In this document: positions 50,274-63,464 of the stretch, in pieces
How positions within the stretch are numbered: the first letter of the stretch is position 1
How the letters are laid out: each line of letters begins with the position of its first letter
Source of the DNA: Diadophis punctatus similis
Taxonomy: Eukaryota > Chordata > Lepidosauria > Squamata > Dipsadidae
DNA length: 64,000 nt
Assembly: GCA_023053685.1 (NCBI GenBank)
Contig: JALIGW010000003.1
Coordinates: 140,056,626 to 140,120,625, forward strand
Direction: 5' to 3'
Notes under the pieces: generated by a model
The model's database searches: none
What the model saw: only the letters and a program-made list of their open reading frames with translations
Told to the model about the DNA's origin: nothing
Translations under genes and position numbers: made by a program

Positions 50274-51845
50274 ATAGAACAACACAAGAAAGACTCTGAA
50301 TTAAGACTAAGTAATCAATATGGACAGGCAAAAAAAATCAAAGCAGAAGTTTTGCAAGTCTTACTTAATGTTTATCCTGCAAGCAACCCAGTATCTCATA
50401 CTTTCTCAAAGTATAGAAGAGTATTCATTTTGATGATTTCCCATCAGCAATCCTTGAAGGAATATCTCGGAAGATCCCTCATAAGGAAAGACCCTGTCCA
50501 TGTGGATATGGGACGTAGAAACTCTTGCCCATGTTCTTTTGTACTGCCATCTCTTATAGTAAGTTTATTGTATTTTCATTACAAATAGAGCTTTGCTAGC
50601 AAAAAACTTCAAGTGCTCCACATTGGTAATCATGTAAAATATCTATTTGAAAAATTACCTGGCAAGTACCAACATTCTACCTAAGAGCATGCTGAATGTG
50701 AAGATCTCTTACAGTGCACCAAACTTATCTGGATAAATATTTTAGGATTTTTATTATATTACAGATCTCATGGAAGTTGATTAGCATTGTGATGAAAGCA
50801 TTTAGATTGTGGCACTGACTTGTTATCTTAATAAAGAATTTGATAACTTTTGTTAAAAATTAAGCCTAAATATTCTAGCACTTTAAATATTAATATGGTA
50901 TGTTAAAATGCAGATGTATTAAAATATAGTACTTTTTGAGGCATGTTATGAGGTACAGTATTTTTTCAAAAGCATTTTATAGATATGGTATTTTATCTGA
51001 TTGTTTTACATGATTTGGGGTTCCTAAAATCACATAAATATTTTAGCTTCTAATCTTCCTTTTCTCTTAGTATGTTGTTTCTTAACATGTTTTTATTAAT
51101 TTTTACCTGCCCAGAGTCATGTATTTGATATGTGCAGCCATATAATTGAATAAATGAATAACAGTATATATCTTTATCTGCAGTCATTTTAGGAAAACTT
51201 TTTTTCTATTCTCACTTGGAGTTTATAATGTTATAATTTCAGTTGTAAAACTGGATGTTGTATTGGGCAATGATTGCAATAAGACTGCCATTATGTTTAT
51301 GATATACATAGATATTCTTTTTGAATTTAAGAATGGTGTTTAAAAAGAAAGCCCTTTTTTAGGATTTTGAATTAATGCTAGCATTGGTGGTTATATCCAG
51401 TGCCTACAGAACTTTATCTATAACTGTCACATTAAAGCCTACTATCTCACAGCAGAGAAAGCCATATGGGGATATCAGGAAATAAAAAATGAACACCAAA
51501 TTCAGCAGAAGCAACTTGAGCATTTATAAAAAAAAGCATATTATTCTATTCAAGTTTTTATTAAGTAACCCTATTTGAAAGTGTGGTAGCAATACTATGA
51601 TAGAGTTTTTGTATTTACCGGTATACACCTTTGTTAAAAGTCCAGATAGGAAACAAGGAACAGGCTTCTAAAAAACACAATAAGATTAGAAGGCATTTTA
51701 AAATTGTGATTTCCTATTCCATACACAGAAGAAGCAGCAATGAGATCTTTTGTCTTGGCTGGTATGAAAACTACGTGTAGGCTTATAAAGTTAACGATAA
51801 TTTTATGGGAGAAAGGTTTTACATGGTTTCAAGCATAGATAGATA
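50274..51845. other. E2F3 intron 1, distal part, nothing recognised
   Basis: AT-rich sequence; no exon or transposon supported. Confidence 0.35.
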
Positions 51846-51972
51846 CCGTGTTTCCCCAAAAATAAGACCTGTCTTATATTTTTTTGAACCCTGAAATAAG
51901 CGCTTGGCCTGATTGCCATGCACTCAAAAGCCTGATTGGACTAGGGGATGTCTTATTTTGGTGGAAACAGGA
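51846..51972. mobile_element. TA-target MITE, CCGTGTTTCCCC family, short form
   Basis: Starts CCGTGTTTCCCCAAAAATAA after TA and ends TTTTGGTGGAAACAGGA before TA. It has the same termini as the composite at 36098-38953 with the ordinary 127-bp core, and lies 330 bp before E2F3 exon 2. Confidence 0.87.
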
Positions 51973-52301
51973 TAGAATAGAAAGATGGATGGATGGATGG
52001 ATGTTATCACAATTGATTTAGACTACAATTTCCATAATCCCCAGTGCTCGTGCTGCCTCGAGAGTCTGGAAGTTGTGCTTAAAATCCTCTGCAAGTGGAA
52101 TATTCTTGCCTAATAGATATATAATAGTTTTCTATACCACAGAAGGGCCACTGAAAATAATATATTTTCTACAACTACTGTGCAACAAAATAAAGTCTTG
52201 TTATAATTATTTGAGTCAGTTACTCTCTATCTTAATTTGTAAATGATGCAAAACTGAGTTTGGATGTGCTCTGATGCTTTTGAATTCTGCTTCTTTGGCA
52301 G

Positions 52302-52413
52302 GCAAAACGAAGATTGGAACTAGAAGAACCTGGACAGCAATTTCTACCTGAAGGATTGAGAACTCCAAAGGGGAAAGGTAGAGCTGCAACAAGAAGTCCA
52401 GAGAGTCCAAAAA
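52302..52413 (+). CDS. E2F3: E2F3 exon 2
   Basis: Acceptor TTCTTTGGCAG, donor AAAA then GTAAGA. 112 nt, starting in phase 0 and ending after the first base of a codon. Encodes [20 protein letters not shown] and [23 protein letters not shown] is the cyclin A/CDK2 docking (RxL) motif conserved in E2F1-3. The basic TPKGKGRAA stretch is the linker before the DNA-binding domain. Shared by the E2F3a and E2F3b messages. Confidence 0.95.
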
Positions 52414-52581
52414 GTAAGAAAATTTGTGCAGAGCTACATGAACTGCATTTAGACTCTTCCAGGTTCTTCCTGGGTAAATTAAACCTTGTGAATGAAAAGT
52501 AGTTAATTATGCTTGCAGAGGCAGGATCAAAGCCCTAACAGTCCCTGAGGTTTTAGCCATGAAAATTAACCAAATTAATTA

Positions 52582-52970
52582 CAGGTAATCCTTGACTTAC
52601 AACCATTTGTTTAGTGACCATTCAAAATTACAGTGGTACTGAAAAAAAGTACTTACAACTGTTTGTCACACTGAATGACGGTTGCAGCATCCCCATGGTC
52701 ACATGATGAAAATTTGGATGCTTGGCAACTGGTTCATATTTATGACGGTTGCAGTGTCCCAGGGTCATGTGATCATCTTTTACAACCTTCTGACAAGCCA
52801 AGTCAATGGGGAAGCCGGATTCATTTAACAGCCGTGGTACTAACTTAACAACTGTGGTGATTTACTGTGGCAAGAAAGGTCGTGAAATGGAGCAAAATTC
52901 AATTAACAACTGTCTTGCTTAGCAACAGACATTTTGGGATCAATTATGGTCATAAGTTGAGGACTATCTG
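52582..52970. mobile_element. TA-target MITE in E2F3 intron 2
   Basis: The cleanest copy of the family at 2109-2501: CAGGTAATCCTTGACTTAC to GTTGAGGACTATCTG with TA directly on both sides. 389 bp, non-coding, filling most of the 636-bp intron. Confidence 0.88.
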
Positions 52971-53049
52971 TATACTGCTGAAGTGAAACTATCTAGGAGT
53001 GTTCTTTAACAGTTTTTCAAAATTGGCATTAAATGCTTTTTATTTCCAG

Positions 53050-53269
53050 CTCCCAAATCTCCTTCAGAAAAGACACGGTATGATACATCACTTGGCCTTC
53101 TCACAAAGAAGTTTATTCAATTATTAAGCCAGTCTCCTGATGGTGTGGTAGATTTGAACAAAGCAGCAGAGGTACTTAAGGTACAAAAAAGAAGGATTTA
53201 TGATATTACCAATGTTCTGGAAGGCATTCATCTCATTAAGAAAAAATCCAAGAACAACATTCAGTGGAT
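53050..53269 (+). CDS. E2F3: E2F3 exon 3, DNA-binding domain
   Basis: Acceptor TTTATTTCCAG, donor AT then GTACGT. Encodes [60 protein letters not shown] and [13 protein letters not shown]. This is the whole winged-helix fold; RRIYDITN is the recognition-helix signature that contacts the TTTSSCGC site. Apart from single swaps such as Val for Leu after DGV it follows mammalian E2F3 closely, which fixes the assignment to the E2F1-3 group. Confidence 0.97.
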
Positions 53270-53677
53270 GTACGTATCACATTTCTGTATTTTTCTTGCA
53301 TTCTAGAAAAAGTTATCTGATACTAGTTTTCAACTTTGTAATTATGATGGTAAAACTACATTTAGCTTAATTTTGAATTATTCAGGAAGTTGTTTTTAAG
53401 AAGGAAGAGGTAAACTAAACTCACCAGTCATTTTATAGGGTATTCCAACATATTGGATGGGGAAGGTTTCCACAGACACACATAATTTGAGAACCACAAT
53501 CTATTAACAAGCTTTTTAAGGTGTTCCATGCTCCTCAGAGTGCTAGACTAAGGAACTTAATAATGTGCCTGAAATGTTTCATGTATATGTTGATGGTTTA
53601 TTCAAAGTTGCAGAAATATAAGGCAGAACAGTCTTTTCTGTATGTGTTGTTACGAATTATAGTTTATGACACTAAAC

Positions 53678-54467
53678 CAGTGGTTCCCAACCTGGGGGTC
53701 GGGACCCCTTTGGGGGTCGAATGACCATTTCCCAGGGGTCGCCCCGGCATCCTCAGCTCCTCCCCACTGCCACAAGCCTGGCCATATCGGCTCAACTCGC
53801 CCGAGCCCTCCGATTGGTCGGGAGAGGTGCCATTTGGTGAGAGGCAGCCGAGCTTTGATGGCATCAGCTAAGGGGCGGGGCGTCACAAGATTGCACGCTG
53901 GAGAGTACAAGGCGGTGCTTAAGACATCTGTGGCTGCCCCTGTCTCCTGCTCGCAGCGGCAATTTCTTCTCGCTGGTGTCGAAGGGAAAGGGAGTCACGG
54001 GAGGGAAAGGCCAGCCAATGACCACTTAAGTTTCACAGTGCATGACGGTGAGAAGGACGACAGCTGGGTCGGGCTTGTCTGTCTGCCCTCTCGCCCTCGG
54101 CTGGCGCGGAGACCCAGCGAACAAAGAGGCAAACAGGGAGGGAGGGAAGAGAGAGACTGAGAGATATTAGCGCAGGGCTAGCCTGATCATACAGCCTTGG
54201 TGCTGAGGGTGCCACTGCCAGGGGCAGGAGGAGCTAAGCCGGAGGGAACTGGAGAAGGAGGTGGTGCCGGAGCATGGTCCATCGCCGCCGCCCTGCTCCG
54301 TATGATCAGGCTAGCCCTGTGCTAATATCTCTCAGTCTCTCTCTTCCCTCCCTCCCTGTTTGCCTCTTTGTTCGCTGGGTCTCCAAAATAATTTTATGGT
54401 TGGGGGTCACCACAACATGAAGAACTATATTAAGGGGTCGCGGCATTAGAAAGGTTGGGAACCACTG
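53678..54467. mobile_element. Non-autonomous hAT element in E2F3 intron 3, with internal palindrome
   Basis: Inverted ends CAGTGGTTCCCAACC and GGTTGGGAACCACTG, with exact 8-bp duplication CACTAAAC (53670-53677 and 54468-54475). The 790-bp core holds an inverted repeat of 85-bp arms (54108-54192 and 54300-54384) starting GGAGACCCAGCGAACAAAG. GC-rich; no transposase. Confidence 0.95.
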
Positions 54468-54839
54468 CACTAAACTGTTCCGTGATTAAGAACGGCTTAT
54501 TGAAAGAAACCTCTTCATGTATACAGACTATTAGATATTTTTCTGCTATCTCCCCCCCCCCCACTCCTGTGGCCCTTCAGATGTTTATCAACATCCACCA
54601 GCAATTTAACATTATTCCCATAAGGCTGTTCCTTTGCTGAATACATTGTATGTAATGCATAGTTTACTTCATAGTTCTTGCTCTTAATACATGGGCTTGG
54701 ATATCCTACTGAGCCATATTGTGGCTCTTTGTTTATAACTTGGTGTTATATGTAAACTACATTATTAGGTATTAGATATTTAATCCGACCTTTTCTATAT
54801 ATAACTCAAGATAGTGAATATACTGTGCTTAATACTCTT

Positions 54840-54995
54840 GCCTTCTCTTTTTCCCACAACAACCACCTTTTGAGGAGAGTTGGGCTGAGAGAGAGTGCCT
54901 GGCCTAAGGTCATCCAGTCAGTTTCCATAACTGAGACCTAGAATTCAGTTTCTCCTGGTTTCTTCACTAGCACCTTCACCACTGAACCAGACTGG
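54840..54995 (-). repeat. SINE, antisense
   Basis: CCCACAACAACCACC, GTTGGGCTGAGAGAGAGTG and the tRNA-like CTAGCACCTTCACCACTGAAC are the reverse complement of the SINE at 10365-10580. Diverged. Confidence 0.6.
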
Positions 54996-55194
54996 CTTTC
55001 ATACTAGCTTCATGCTTTGTAAATCATGGTTAATGGTTTTAGATGATTTAAGTACTGGACTCCCCCATTTTGTCGTCTTCAACAAATCATGGTCAAGCAA
55101 GGCTTGATTGGGTACAATTTATGAATCTAGCCATTGTATTATTTATTTATTTTCTCCCTTTATCATGTGTATAAATAACAAAGGTACCTAATAC

Positions 55195-55355
55195 TTTTTC
55201 CTCCTCCTATTTTCCCCACAACAACCTTGTGAGATGTGTTGGGCTCAGAGAGGGTGATTGGCCCAAATTCACAGAGCTGGCTTTCATTACCTAAGTTTAG
55301 ACTAGAACTCACACAGTTTCTCTACTGGTGCCTTAACCACTAGACCAAGCCAGCA
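55195..55355 (-). repeat. SINE, antisense
   Basis: CCCCACAACAACCTTGTGAG, GTTGGGCTCAGAGAGGGTGA and GGTGCCTTAACCACTAGACC show another antisense copy of the same tRNA-type SINE, better kept than its neighbour. Confidence 0.65.
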
Positions 55356-55429
55356 GCCATCTCTCTTAATAAATAATTATAATTTAAAAAAATTACAATA
55401 TTGTAACTTTTTACATGTTTGTATATATT

Positions 55430-55950
55430 GATTAAATTTATATGCCAACCACCACCTCACTATCGAGCAACTTTGGGCCGCTTACAATGACATAAAATAA
55501 AAATATTGAAAAATTAGAAAGTTAAAATATCAAAAACATTGGGCATTAAAAGTTAAAATTAACAACAAACTGGATAACAATGAAAAATATGTAAATAGGG
55601 AGGAGGTGGGATCTTCTTTTAATTTGCTACCGTAGTCACCTCCAGAATGAGATGCTCCCATCAGGGGCTCAAGACAGGTGGCAGAGTCAGATTTTCAGGC
55701 CCTTTTGAAAGATCAACAGGATTTGGGGGGGGGGATCTAATCCCAAGGGGCATGATGTTCCAGAGAGCGGGATTCATGGCAGAAAAGCTTCTTTTCCTGC
55801 ATCTACAATTCCTTGGCCGGGGAAATCCACAGCATGCCTCTTCTTCTAGAGCAGGTGGGATAGGCCAATCTCATTGGGATGAGATGGTTCCTCAGATAAA
55901 TTGAACTCATGCCCTAAAGGCTATAAAAGGTAATAAATGTTATATTGATA
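55430..55950 (-). repeat. Old LINE-like repeat, antisense
   Basis: AAATTTATATGCCAACCACC and ACTTTGGGCCGCTTACAATG form a typical reptile LINE/SINE tail in reverse. Words such as ATGATGTTCCAGAGAGCGGG follow, a block I recall as repeated in sauropsid genomes. The family name is uncertain. Confidence 0.4.
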
Positions 55951-56207
55951 AAATATAAATATAAATATTGTATTGATCCTTTTGTCTTTAATAATGTCCT
56001 TGTTGGTAGTAAAGATATACATTATTGGCCTTTTATTTCATTTTCAAAGAACGCTGTGCAACTCCAAGTGTTCCTCTTCTGTTCTTCATATTAATGAATT
56101 AGTTCTTCGAAAATAAGGAACAGCTGGATTAAGGAATGAGACACACCTTTCCTCAGATTGGAACTCTGCCATGTGTTCCACGAACTGTTTGCTCATTTGT
56201 TTTGAAG

Positions 56208-56363
56208 GGGCTGCAGTCTATCTGATTTCGGGGGCATGTTGGCACACTGTCAAGGCTTGTCGAAAGAGGTAGCAGAACTCAGCCAAGAAGAAAAGAAGCT
56301 GGATGAGTTAATACAAAGCTGCTCTCATGACCTCAAGCTGTTAAAGGATTCTGAAGATCGGAA
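56208..56363 (+). CDS. E2F3: E2F3 exon 4, dimerisation region
   Basis: Acceptor TTTTGAAG. The first base completes the Met codon left by exon 3. Encodes [38 protein letters not shown] and [14 protein letters not shown] (last codon split). This is the leucine-rich coiled coil that pairs with DP1/DP2. There is no GT after it: the exon ends GATCGGAA and the next bases are ATATCCTTT, a U12-type AT-AC donor. Confidence 0.95.
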
Positions 56364-57123
56364 ATATCCTTTTATAGTGAATGAAGATACACTTCTTTAA
56401 TAAATATACTTCGTGCTCTTCCGATTTTGTTTTGTTTTGTTTTGGCCAGTGTTTTTCAACCTTGCAATTCTAAGACGTGTGGCCATCAACTTCCAGAATT
56501 CCTCAACTGTCGTGCTTTCTTAAAATTATCTACATTGAAAAATACTGGCTTAGGCTATAGGGCTGGTATTTGGCATATTTCATGGAAGTGCTTAGGTAGT
56601 GATCAATAGCATACACGAGCTCTGTCCTTGGCTATTTTAATATTGCAAAATATCAGCAAAAATGTCTTTTGAAAGACTATCAACAGAGAGTCTGTTGCTT
56701 AGTTTGAGCCCAAGATTCTTCTCAAGTGGTCCCAAATCCAGGAACCACTCCTGCATTTTTGTGACTGAGCCTGGCAATGAGATTCTAGATCAGAGGTCTT
56801 CAAACTTGGCAACTTTAAGACTTGTGGACTTCAACTCCCAGAATTCTCCAGCCAGCTGCTGGCTGGAGAATTCTGGGAGTTGAAGTCCACAAGTCTTAAA
56901 GTTGCCAAGTTTGAAGACCTCTGTTCTAGATTGAAATTTGTTCACTCTTCACTATAACATCTACATTACACATTCATGATTTTTTTAAATAATAATAAAA
57001 AATTAGTTTCCCAAGTTAATGAAGGTAGGTTAATGGGGAGACAATATAAAAATACCTACTAAAATATCTATTTTAGTTTGCTAGTTCTCAACAGCTGCTC
57101 AGCAATTCTTTAACACTGATTAC
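56364..57123 (+). other. E2F3: E2F3 intron 4, U12-type AT-AC intron
   Basis: The 5' splice site ATATCCTTT is a perfect match to the minor-spliceosome consensus. Branch site TTCTTTAAC (57106-57114) differs at one base from TTCCTTAAC, and the terminal AC (57122-57123) falls about 10 nt after the branch A. Splicing here gives [11 protein letters not shown], in line with the family; any GT-AG choice nearby breaks the frame or adds alien residues. E2F-family genes are known for U12 introns. Confidence 0.93.
56791..56923. mobile_element. Foldback hAT MITE with perfect duplication, in the U12 intron
   Basis: 133 bp, nearly a perfect palindrome: CAGAGGTCTTCAAACTTGGC to a centre of CTCCAGCCAGCTGCTGGCTG and back to CAAGTTTGAAGACCTCTG. 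Flanked by the exact 8-bp TTCTAGAT (56783-56790 and 56924-56931). Its single-strand form would be a strong hairpin. Confidence 0.95.
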
Positions 57124-57238
57124 ATTAGCGTATGTTAGGTATGAAGATATTCAAGAAATTAGGAGCCTTAAAGACCAAACTGTCATACTTGTCAAAGCTC
57201 CTCCAGAAACAAAACTTGAAATGCTTGACCCAGAAAAG
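57124..57238 (+). CDS. E2F3: E2F3 exon 5, start of marked box
   Basis: Begins ATTAGCGTATGTT after the AC acceptor; donor AAG then GTAAAA in phase 0. Encodes [20 protein letters not shown] and [18 protein letters not shown]. VIxVKAPPET is the conserved start of the E2F marked box, used in dimerisation and partner choice. Mammalian E2F3 goes on with the rest of the marked box and the C-terminal transactivation and pocket-binding segment, which I do not find before 64,000. Confidence 0.94.
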
Positions 57239-57461
57239 GTAAAAACTTATTTTATTACATAGCACAGTCATTTTTCTTTTCTACATTTTAAAAGTGTTTA
57301 TTTGTAGGAGTGATTTAATGAAATAAGTTTTTATGGGTGACAAAAACTTTCAAAACTTCTATGTAACTTTGTTTACAGTCATTTTTTCTGTTATATTTTT
57401 GCTTATTGATTGATTACTTTTTTTCTGCCTTCATTTTTGTTCAGCTCAAGGCAGCATACAC

Positions 57462-57570
57462 ATCTATTTATTTATTTATTTATTTATTTATTTATTTTAA
57501 TTTATTTATTTATTTATTTTATTTATTATTTGGTTCTTCTATGCCGCCCTACTCCCGAGGGACTCTAATG
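57462..57570 (-). repeat. TTTA microsatellite and LINE tail, antisense
   Basis: A TTTA run (57464-57535) followed by TTCTATGCCGCCCTACTCCC and GAGGGACTCT, the reverse complement of the tail of the LINE at 49672-50273. Confidence 0.65.
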
Positions 57571-57574
57571 CTAC

Positions 57575-57700
57575 TCTCCCCTACTCTCCCCACAATAACA
57601 TCCCTATGAGGTGACTTGGGCTGAGAGAATGATTGACCTACCAAAATTAGCTACCCAATTGCCTAAATGAAAGATAGAACTCGTAGTCTTCCAATTAACT
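57575..57700 (-). repeat. SINE, antisense, diverged
   Basis: CCCCACAATAACATCCCTAT, GGGCTGAGAGAATGATTGAC and the following words fit the reverse of the SINE at 10365-10580. Confidence 0.5.
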
Positions 57701-59039
<1,339 letters not shown>

Positions 59040-59959
59040 ACCTCGTCCAATCATCTGAGGACTGAGTGTTAATTTGAATTTAAGGGCTCCGCCTTGCCTG
59101 GAATCCCCAGTTACGACTCAGTCCTCAGTGAGGACGTACGTGGCTTCATCTCATTCTGGATTACCAATTCTTCAGATCTATTTCCTACAATTGAGTTTTT
59201 TCTCCATTGACTCAGCACTTGACATCTGACAACTGGTGGCATTGTGCTTCGAGACTCAGCTCCTTAGGTGTCTGTGCCTGTCCGTGGCATTGAGCTCTAC
59301 GGGGCCTGGCCCTTGGCTCTGCCATGGGGGTCTGGCTCTCCCCCATGGGGTCCCTCCACTGACATCTGAATTCAGCTCCATTGCTGGGCAGAGGCAGTGG
59401 TCTGGGGAGTTTTTGTGCTCCCCCTCTCATAACCAACGAGCCCTCAGGGAGGTGTATTTAGCGCTGTGAGTAGGCAGCCTTTGAACTTCAACTTTTGGCT
59501 TGCCCAACGCGGTTGCAACAGTCGATTAGCGCGACCTGACCACTGATTTGGACAATCGCCGCCGATAGCTGAAATCGCGAGGGTTTCAGATTCAACCCAG
59601 GTCTCTGCTGTGCACAGTGCTGCCATTCCGCTTGTGCACCCGAAATCGGATCTCCGCCCACCTTTCTGCTGCACCCCAGATCTCGCTGCCTGCTATGGGC
59701 CCCTCATTCCTCCAGGCGATAGCCCGGTTGTCTGTGCTCAGTTGCCTGTGCCTTATTGTGGCCTCCTGACAGCCGAAAGGGTGCGAAATTTTCTGGCGGC
59801 CATTTTTCTGGCTAACAGACGCTCCGGTGGCCATTTTAAAGGAGCTTCTGCAAGCTGCCTGCGGCTGCCATTTTGTGAGGCAGTAGGCCCGATTTACGGA
59901 GCTCTCTACCCGAGTCAACTGGGGTCCTCCCCCCCCACTCCAACCCATCAGCCATCCCT

Positions 59960-61585
59960 ATGGTGGCCAAACCCTCAAAGTCGGGGAAGTGCAAACAAAA
60001 GTTTGGTTCACCACCCAGGGATGAGTGCCAGCCCAGCACATCCAAAACGGTTAACTCCAGGCGGGAGGAGAGGCCTGACCACTCTAAGCGGTCAAAGGCA
60101 ACCGAGCGTGACGAGCGACGCCGGGAGAGAGGCATTCAGAAGATATGTGCCCAGTCTGCGACTTCCTGTGCCGCCAGGCCCAACCATCAGCTCTTACGGC
60201 TGGTCCTGCTCCGCTGGGGGATCGTCATTCCCTCGACCATGCTCAGATTGATATCTCCTCCACCAATTTCTGGGGCAGATCAGAGCCACCTGTGCTTTGG
60301 CTCCCCTGCTGCTGCAGCCAACACCATGCGAGGCCTCCACCTCTGCTATTGGGACCGGGGACGCGTCCACGACGACGGTGGTTCCCAAAGACCCTGCCTC
60401 CTTTCAGGCCTTTATGTCAGCGGTCATTCAACAGGGCATTGCGGCTGGCCTCTCTCAGTTCCAGCACCTGTCTTCAGTACCTCTTGAGCAGACTCGTCTC
60501 GCAATTTCTTTATCCGCAGCCTTTCAGGGTACTACCCCCCGTGATTGCTCCAGGGGTTCCTCGAAGGATGACTTCTCCAATGTTTCCAAGGGGGAGGAAC
60601 ACCTAGACATTGAGTTGTCAGAGGATGAGGGATTCGTTCCTGAGCCGCCCTCCTCCCCTACTATACAAGTCCAAGCTGGCTGCGGATCTTGAAGATCCGC
60701 CCGCAGCATCGCTTTCTCCCTCGGGACTGAAAGACCCTCTCTTTGCTGAACCTATGCCGGAGACGGAATTGGTCCCTTCTTCTCTTTTCATCGATACGGT
60801 CCAATGACAATGGTCTTCACCGGCTTCTGGACCTTTGCCATCTTCCTCTGACTGTCGCTTCTTTAACGTGACGTCCGATCTGTCAAGCATTTTACAGGTT
60901 CCAACTGTTGATGCGCCTGTGGCGGCACTCCATTCCCCCAACTCAATGCCAGAGGACTCGGAGGAGCTACTTCGCCCGGAGGATAGACGCTCGGAGCAGT
61001 CACTCCAGAAGGTTCACCAGGCTACCGCCTGGGCCGTTAGGGCATCTTCCACCCCGTTGTTCTTCGACCAATCCTCACTTATTTGGCTGCGTCAGTTGCA
61101 AGAGCACATCCTGGCATCATCTGCGAGCTCAGCAGGACATCACCAAACTGATTGTCACCACTCATTTCTCAGCGGATGCCACTCTCCAAGCCTCTAAATT
61201 TGCGTCTAAAGCAATTGCTGCCTCTGTCATATCCTGGCGCATGCAGTGGCTGAGACAGTGACAGGTGGACACTCGCCACAAGTGGTGACTGGCGTCCGCC
61301 CCTTTCAACAGCCAGCAGTTGTTCGGGGAGGCCCTGGACCGGATTCTGGTCGAATCCAGGGATCGTAAGAAGGTCCTGCCTACTTTCCTGAGATGGGGTA
61401 ACGTTAGGTCAAACCCCTATTCCCGTCGTTCCTTTCGTGCCCCAGATCAGAATACCTCCTTTTTTAGGGGGCAAGGTCAGTACGGTTCCCGACAACGACC
61501 ATACTCAGACAGATCTGGCCAGGGTAAATATTCCAGAAGGCCCCTTCAGGGTGGAGGAGGACGCCCCTATGGACGTCCCAAGTAA
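59960..61585 (+). pseudogene. DIRS Gag-like region, frameshifted
   Basis: Starts MVAKPSKSGKCKQKF with a basic, hydrophilic N-terminus (59960). It continues after frame changes as SFQAFMSAVIQQGIAAGLSQ (near 60400), then SLQKVHQATAWAVRASSTPL (near 61000), and ends in an Arg/Gly/Tyr-rich tail FFRGQGQYGSRQRPYSDRSG up to the stop at 61583-61585. The Arg/Gly tail probably binds nucleic acid. At least three frame changes and an internal TGA make it inactive. Confidence 0.65.
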
Positions 61586-63240
61586 CCTATTGTCTGACCC
61601 TCCCATCGGGGGTTGCCTGGCCCTCTTTGCCACCAGGTGGGAGGAGATTACCCAGGATAGGTGGGTTCTGGAGACCGTGTCCCACGGACTTTCTCTGGAG
61701 TTTCTCTCCCTTCCCCCGAGGTTTTTTATTCGGTGTCTGATTTCCAGAGACCTCTCTAGGAGACATCTTATGGACTCTGCGATACAGCACCTGTTGGACA
61801 TTCGAGCCATCCAACAGGTCCCTCCAGACCAGATCAGACAGGGATTTTATTGATTTCTGTTTTTGGTCCCCAAAACCTCGGAGGGATAGAGTGCGATTTT
61901 AGATTTGAAGCGTCTTAACTGCCACATTAAATATTGGCGGTTCAAGATGCACTCCCTTCAATCTATCCTGGCAGGCATTCACCAGGGGGATTTCTTCGCC
62001 TCTCTGGACCTTACTGAAGCCTACCTGCACACCCCTATCCATTCTCTCCATCAGCAGTATCTCTGTTTCTGCTATGCAGGTAGGCACTACCAGTAGAGGG
62101 CCCTCCCTTTTGGCCTGTCCTCGGCACCTTGAGTATTTACAAAGGTGCTAGCAGTGGTGGCAGCCCACCTTAGGGCCATTCCCATGTGTGTCCAGTGTTA
62201 TCTGGACGACCTTCTAATTCTGGCTCAGTCAAATCAACAGGTGCTGAGCCATCTCCAGATAACCATTCAAATGCTATGACACCATGGGTTTTCAATCAAC
62301 CTTGATAAGAGCCATCTAGTTCCATCCACTTCCCTAGTTCATCTGATAGATACCCTAGAATGTAGAGTATCCTTATCCCAGGAGAGATAGGGAGCTCTCC
62401 GCCCAGGTGCAGCTCCAGCATAGAGTCCCAATTTCCTGTTGTCCACTTTCCTGGGTAAAATGATTTCCGCTATCGCCATAACACCTTGGAATGACTACAT
62501 TCTAGGGATCTTCAGTGGTTCCTTTTACCCTTCCAGAGAGCGGGTTGCAGTTCCTCCCCTGCCAAGGTCTTGTGCCTCCGGAAACCCATCACTCCTGGTG
62601 GCATTCGCCAGCGATCACGCAGGGCTGCCTCTTTCGAGAACCCACTCACCTAACCATCACCATGGACGCGAGCCTGTTTGGGTGGGGCGCCCACTGCCAA
62701 GGCCTGATCGCTCAGGGCAGGTGGACGCTGCAGGAATCTGAGTGTGTCATCAATTGGCTGGAGCTCCGAGCCATCCATCTAGCTCTGAAACATTTTTGTC
62801 TGCAGCTGTCCGGCTGGCACATCTTGGTACTAACGGACAACGTGGCGGCCAAGGCGCACGTGAACAGGCAAGGGGGCACTCGTTCCTGAACTCTGATGCG
62901 GGAAGCAATGAGTCTGGGCCTCTGGGCGGAGCGCCACCTCCTCTCCCTCTCAGCAGACCACATTTCCGGGGTTGCCAAAGTACAAGCGATTGTCAGCCGG
63001 GCGACCGTCGATCCGGTGGAGTGGCGATTACATCCATCCATCTTCAGGGACCTGATCAACATCTTCGGTCTTCCTGCAATCGACCTCTTCACAACCCCGG
63101 AGAATGCCCAGCTGCCAAGATTCCTTTTGAGGTTCCCGTCCCGCGGAGCAGAAGCTGTCAATGCTCTTTGCGCCCCCTGGCCGAGGGAGCTGCTCTACGC
63201 CTTCCCCCCTTCCACTTATTCCCAAGGTGATACAGAGGAT
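61440..63240 (+). pseudogene. DIRS reverse transcriptase-RNase H region, frameshifted
   Basis: Overlaps the Gag tail in another frame. RT blocks: AILDLKRLNCHI, FFASLDLTEAYLHTPI, RALPFGLSSAP and the active-site YLDDLLIL (YLDD at 62199-62210). RNase H: LTITMDASLFGWGAHCQG, INWLELRAIHLALKHF and LVLTDNVAAKAHVNRQGG, carrying Asp, Glu and Asp of the active site. Then DLFTTPENAQLPRFLLRFPS, a C-terminal block usual in DIRS polymerases. In-frame stops occur near 61851, 61888, 62094 and 62887, so it is dead. Confidence 0.82.
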
Positions 63241-63464
63241 TCTGGATGAATGGGCAGAGGTTATTCTGTTGGCTCCCCCACTGGCCCAGGCGGCTGTGGT
63301 TCACCGACCTGCGGGCCCTGTCAGTAGCGCCGAGTTGGCGGATTCCAGTATCCGAGTCCTCGCTCAGTCAGGGGCGGTTGTTACATTTGGATCTGGGTTG
63401 GCTCCACCTGACCGCCTGGTGCTTGAGTGGGGCGCCTTAGCTCTCTAACATTTCTCGGCCAAAG

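Noticed and set aside
56364..56400. Ordinary GT donor for exon 4 at GTGAAT (56378)
   Set aside because: Using it would add YPFI-type residues absent from the family and would not join exon 5 in frame, whereas the AT-AC splice restores the conserved sequence exactly.
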